From the NCBI GenBank assembly GCA_024305745.1, contig JAHRBS010000007.1:3410001-3474000 (forward strand): 64,000 nt of DNA, written 5' to 3'. Under the pieces are notes generated by a model. That model was not told the DNA's origin and searched no databases. It saw nothing but the letters and a program-made list of their open reading frames with translations. Made by a program: the position numbers and the translations under genes. The DNA comes from Polyporus tsugae. Lineage: Eukaryota > Basidiomycota > Agaricomycetes > Polyporales > Polyporaceae. Position 1 is the first letter of the stretch. Every line of letters begins with the position of its first letter. This document shows positions 60,356 through 64,000 of the stretch, piece after piece.

Positions 60356-61754
60356 TCATTCGCTCGCCCACACCCTATAGACAATTTTCTGCGCACTGAC
60401 GTTGCCCTCCCGCATCCACTGCAGGCCATCCGGAATCGCCTTCAGGCCGCCCTCCCAGATCTTAACGGGGAGCGGCTTGACGACACCCTCCTGCACGAGC
60501 TGGGGGACCTTCTTCAGGAACCCGACCATTTGGCTGTTGTCCTCGACCGAGGCGGGGACCACAACCCCCTCCCTCCAGATGAACTCACGGCCGAGGGCCG
60601 TGTAGAGGACGCTCGCTGAAAAGCACGGCAAGTCAGTTACAACACGTGAAGCGCAGCTGACCCCAATTGGTGTAAAGGCAGCTACTCACGTTGAAGGACA
60701 ACATCCTTGCGCTTCGTAGCACCCTCCTGGGCACCCTGTACAAGGATGACCTTCCCGCCCGAGGGGCCAAGAGACTCGGCACAGATCCTCTGCGAATTCA
60801 GCTCGGCAATCGCGTCGACGGCCTTCGTGAGGGAGTCTCCGGTCGCTTTCTTGATCTTCGACACGACCTCGGGGTCCCTGTAGTCGAACACCTCGTCCGC
60901 GCCGAGAGCCTTGACGAGGCCGAAGTTGCGCGGCGAGGCCGTTGTGACGATCTTGTAGCCCGAGGCGTGCGCAAGCTGGATGAGGGATTGGCCGACCGCA
61001 GCTGTCGTCGGGATTTGGATCAGCGCTTTGGAGACGGCAAGGATCCGGATGTATAGTGTTGGATGCACGCACAGCTTCCGCCGTAGAGCAGGATCCAATC
61101 TTCTCCCGCAACCTTCGCGGGCGGTTCGACCAGACCAAGCCGAGTCGGGTGGTACAAGTCCTGTACGGCCGTTAAGAAACTTAGAACCGATGGTAAGCAT
61201 TCGTTCGGAGCACTTGCTACAGCAAAGATGATAACGCACGCGCAGCCGAGGGTAGCAGCCTCATCGTGGCTTAAAGTGTTCTTTGGAACGACCCAGACGA
61301 GATCCGCAGGCGTCTTGACGTACTCGGCGAATGCGCCCTCGTCCTCGAAGCACGCTCCGTGCACGAACCCTGCGACGTGGTCTCCGATCTTGGGGCTGGA
61401 GACGTTCTTGCCGACTTTCACGACGTTCCCGGAGAAGTCGACGCCAAGGACCGTTCCGGGCTTCCCGTTGTTGTCGACATCTGAGAGCCGTGTTAGACAA
61501 TCGATAGCCCTGGAGCTTGTGCCAGCCCGAGGACGCACGTTTCCAATCGGTGGGGTTCTGTGCAACAGAAACGGTCTTGATGAGGACGTCGTTATCGCCA
61601 ATAGGAGGGACGGGATGATCCTTGATCGCCACTTTATGTCCCTGCATAAAAATGCGTCCGGTGAGCTCTATCGATCGTCGCTGGCGGGATTGACATCGTT
61701 CCTGACCGGTTCGACAACCACGGCCTTCATCGTTGTGGGGATAGTTGCAGGCAT
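60356..61754 (-). CDS. toxD-like medium-chain reductase (ADH-2)
   Basis: Same superfamily as ADH-1. Starts MPATIPTTMKAVVVEP; a small intron joins GHKVAIKDHPVPPIGDNDV. Then VLGVDFSGNVVKVGKNV, GDHVAGFVHGACFEDEGAF, VPKNTLSHDEAATLGCA and WILLYGGSSAVGQSLIQLAH (nucleotide loop). Next come YKIVTTASPRNFGLVKALGA, DEVFDYRDPEVVSKIK and SGGKVILVQGAQEG. It ends LKAIPDGLQWMREGNVSAQK...VYRVWASE. Six or so exons, frame intact. The zinc ligands of classical alcohol dehydrogenases are absent. It is more like fungal toxD proteins than ADH-1 is. A TATA box lies 81 bp upstream of the start. Confidence 0.86.
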
Positions 61755-62994
61755 TTCGTGATGTGGTGGTAGGGGTAGGTCCGTGAAGCAGGTCGCAATG
61801 GGTGTGGTGTGAGTCGAGCAGGCCAGGGTCCTGGTATATATATGCACGTCATAGACGTATAACCTCAGAATGCCGTGTGCTATTTCCAGGAATGTTGCTT
61901 CATAAGCAGCGTTGCTTGTAACATCGTACGGATTACCAAGCAACACTGGCCGTCATCATGACGCTATTTTGTCCGTCGCATTCCATGAATCTCTAGCATG
62001 AAAATGTAGCTACAGAACAACTCTGCGTTGGAACATCTTTAGCCTGAATCCCCACTTACACCTGGCAGTGATAGATGAGACGTACTTGTTCATCCGAGTC
62101 CAGCTCTGGGAACCTCACGAAGGTCCCAGGCCCGATTGCATCCGTGAGGGCATTCCCCGAGCCAACCTCATTCCGGGACTTCAAAGCTTCAGGGGTTCAC
62201 CCACGAGCCATCGCTCGTCGCGGTCGTCCACGCCGCCATCCACGCGGCATATGAAGCTTGTATGAAGCCATGTTTTCTCTCAGGCCTAGACTAGTTTCAA
62301 AGACGCGACCGGGACGAGGCACTCGCACACGATAATAAATATACGCACGCGTAGCACCTCCGGGATCCGAGCCTGCGCGGGCATCGCGCGCGAGCTCTTC
62401 CCGGAACTTGGGACCGACCACCGCGGCGAGCCTCGAGGTCGTCCCGTAGCTCTACTCTGGGTTGCGCCCCGCCCGTCCCGTTGTCTCGTGCGAGCTGCAA
62501 GTGGTCGAGCTGGGAGACCGAAGGCGGATCCAAGTCGCGCGCTGGATGGCCCTTAGAATTCCAGGTCCCAGGTGGCGTTGGTGGGCAAAGGCCGCGATAG
62601 ACACTCTGCATGTTCTTGCTGTGCCGTGGATTGTTTTGCTGAAGACTGCAGACACGACGCCGAACAAATGCTTGATACCCACAGGCGACAATTCGACAAT
62701 TCGACCTTCCGTCAGGAATGGGAAGCGCGCATCAACGGAGGTTCGAGGTGGAGGCTGGGGTGAGGGCTGGAGGCTGGGGGGTCGAAAGCAAGCATGCAAG
62801 GTATGAAATTATCCAGATCCGAGCTATGATACAATAAGATAGCAAACAAAGCGATGCAGAACAACAACAACAGCCGAGCAGAGAGGGTCGTACAAGTCGT
62901 GATGAGTCTCTTCAGGGGTTCATGCGAAGCTTCAAGCGGGACCCGCCTTTTCCCAATCCCAATAATAATGATGCGGCAGAGCGACGGGCGGCGA
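61755..62994. other. intergenic; ADH-2 promoter and transporter 3' region
   Basis: 1.2 kb. It contains the TATATATA box of ADH-2 (61835-61842), 81 bp from its start codon, and no gene that I can support in the remaining kilobase. Confidence 0.4.
61835..61842 (-). promoter_or_regulatory. TATA box of reductase ADH-2
   Basis: TATATATA 81 bp upstream of the ADH-2 ATG, nearly the same distance as in ADH-1 (78 bp). Confidence 0.5.
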
Positions 62995-64000
62995 CTACAG
63001 GACGTATCTGAACTCGCGATTTTGGATGTCTGTGAGGTCCAAGAAGGCCTGGTAGGAAAAAGAAATTGAGCTCTTGCTGAACGACATCACGCATATATGA
63101 CAATCAGCAATGCGACGCACCCTGTCGACTTGCTTCTCGACGACGGTGCCGTCTGCCTGAGTCTCCTTGACGTAAACCTCGTCGTACTTGGAATCATGCG
63201 GCTCCTTGTTACGGCTCGCGTTCTCATATGCGAGGAAGAAACGGATGGCGAGGAGGAGGAGGGCGGAGACGGCCCAGCAGATGGAGAGGATGAGCCACGG
63301 GATGTGGTTGCGGGGCTGGTACTTGGCCTCCCAGTACTGCGGGCCCGCCGCGTTGCCGACGGCGTAGCCAATCATGACGATCGCGTTCGTCGTCAAACCT
63401 AAACAAAACAGACAAGGTTCAGAACGAGGCGACGGGCGAGGACGCGAAGCGAACAGACGCTTTGTGTGGCCTGCGGTCGTGGACCCGACCCAGGCGAGCA
63501 TGACGACGAAGGGCGCGATCGAAGTGACTGCACGCCATCACAATTCAGCATCGTGCGTGCGGAGAACTCGGGCAGAACCCTCGGAGCTCGGGACTCACTG
63601 GAAATCCAGTACGAGAAGAGGAGGCCAACTCGGTTCTCGGACGGGAGGGTGTTCACGAGGATGGACCCCAGAATCGCGACGCAGTACGCGAGGAAGCCCG
63701 AGTACGCGCGCCCGTTCTTCCAGTACGTCGCGGACGTGATGGTGCAGAAGATAACGATGACTGCCGAGCAGAACACGGGGTTAGCGATTTACTTCCGCGG
63801 CCGTCTGGCGTCGATGAGGCAGAAGACGCACTCTCAACCACACCGTCAACGCATCCGAGGAGGGTCGTCTGCAAGGAATTGAAGCCGAAGCCCTTGACGA
63901 TGAGTTGTCGCTGGTTGCTGAGCTACACGTGAGACACGGCACGTCGTCCCACCGTCGGCCGTCAGCTCGGACGTCTGCTGGGAACGGCGCCGGACAGAAT
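62995..64000 (-). CDS. MFS transporter, Dal5/allantoate-permease family, 5' partial
   Basis: C-terminal half of an anion:cation symporter of the Dal5/Tna1 type. Exons in order: LSNQRQLIVKGFGFNSLQTT (right end about 63922), VIVIFCTITSATYWKNGRAY, SGFLAYCVAILGSILVNTLP, NRVGLLFSYWIS, FVVMLAWVGSTTAGHTKR (family signature STTAGHTKR), TTNAIVMIGYAVGNAAGPQY, HIPWLILSICWAVSALLLLAIR and the cytosolic tail FLDLTDIQNREFRYVL. D-x-T-D-x-x-NxxFRY at the end is typical. The N-terminus lies beyond the window. Frame intact in what is seen. Possible substrates are nitrogenous or vitamin-type carboxylates. Confidence 0.88.

Overview
This window is nuclear DNA of a filamentous basidiomycete, probably an Agaricomycete. 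The evidence is GC-rich genes split by many 45-65 nt GT-AG introns, tight spacing of unrelated housekeeping genes on both strands, and basidiomycete-type families: a TPR-MYND protein, a fungal HNH protein, and SAM methyltransferases with long C-terminal extensions. I cannot name the genus from sequence alone. No rRNA, tRNA, CRISPR array or intact transposon was found. Gene models below are hand-spliced from splice-site consensus and family conservation; exon ends may be off by a few bases.

Left part (1-25 kb): 2-isopropylmalate synthase (5' truncated by the window edge) runs convergently into ATP phosphoribosyltransferase HIS1, followed by an alpha/beta-hydrolase that lacks the usual nucleophile motif. 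A 3.1 kb gene-poor stretch (5.8-8.9 kb) precedes a compact housekeeping block: SF3B2/Cus1 (-), eIF4A (+), a dual-specificity phosphatase (+), a Rab4-like GTPase (-), ATP synthase epsilon (+), a seven-knuckle CCHC protein (+), cytochrome c oxidase subunit IV (+), proteasome Rpn8 (-), and a TPR-MYND protein (+) beside a MYND-like relic (-).

Middle part (25-52 kb): an HNH-domain protein and an unrecognised 156-aa protein (SP-A) lie on the minus strand, followed by a monocarboxylate-type MFS transporter (MCT1, -). Next come a coiled-coil protein (-), a ubiquitin-specific protease (+), a PMT2-type protein O-mannosyltransferase (-) and fibrillarin (-). Then a second MFS transporter (MCT2, +), a toxD-like reductase (+) and a second copy of the unrecognised protein (SP-B, +) appear in mirrored order. 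The MCT/SP pair is therefore present twice, inverted, around a 14 kb core of housekeeping genes. Both SP genes share exon structure, TATA position and a 12-bp leader element.

Right part (51-64 kb): mitochondrial ribosomal protein mL54 (+), the Hel2/ZNF598 ribosome-collision ubiquitin ligase (-), a methyltransferase with an exceptional 540-nt intron (+), a second toxD-like reductase (-) and the C-terminal half of a Dal5-type MFS transporter (-), cut by the window end.

The genes do not form one pathway. Local themes are amino-acid biosynthesis (LEU4/HIS1), splicing and translation (SF3B2, eIF4A, fibrillarin, mL54, Hel2), and an accessory transporter/reductase/unknown-protein layer that looks duplicated and TATA-driven.
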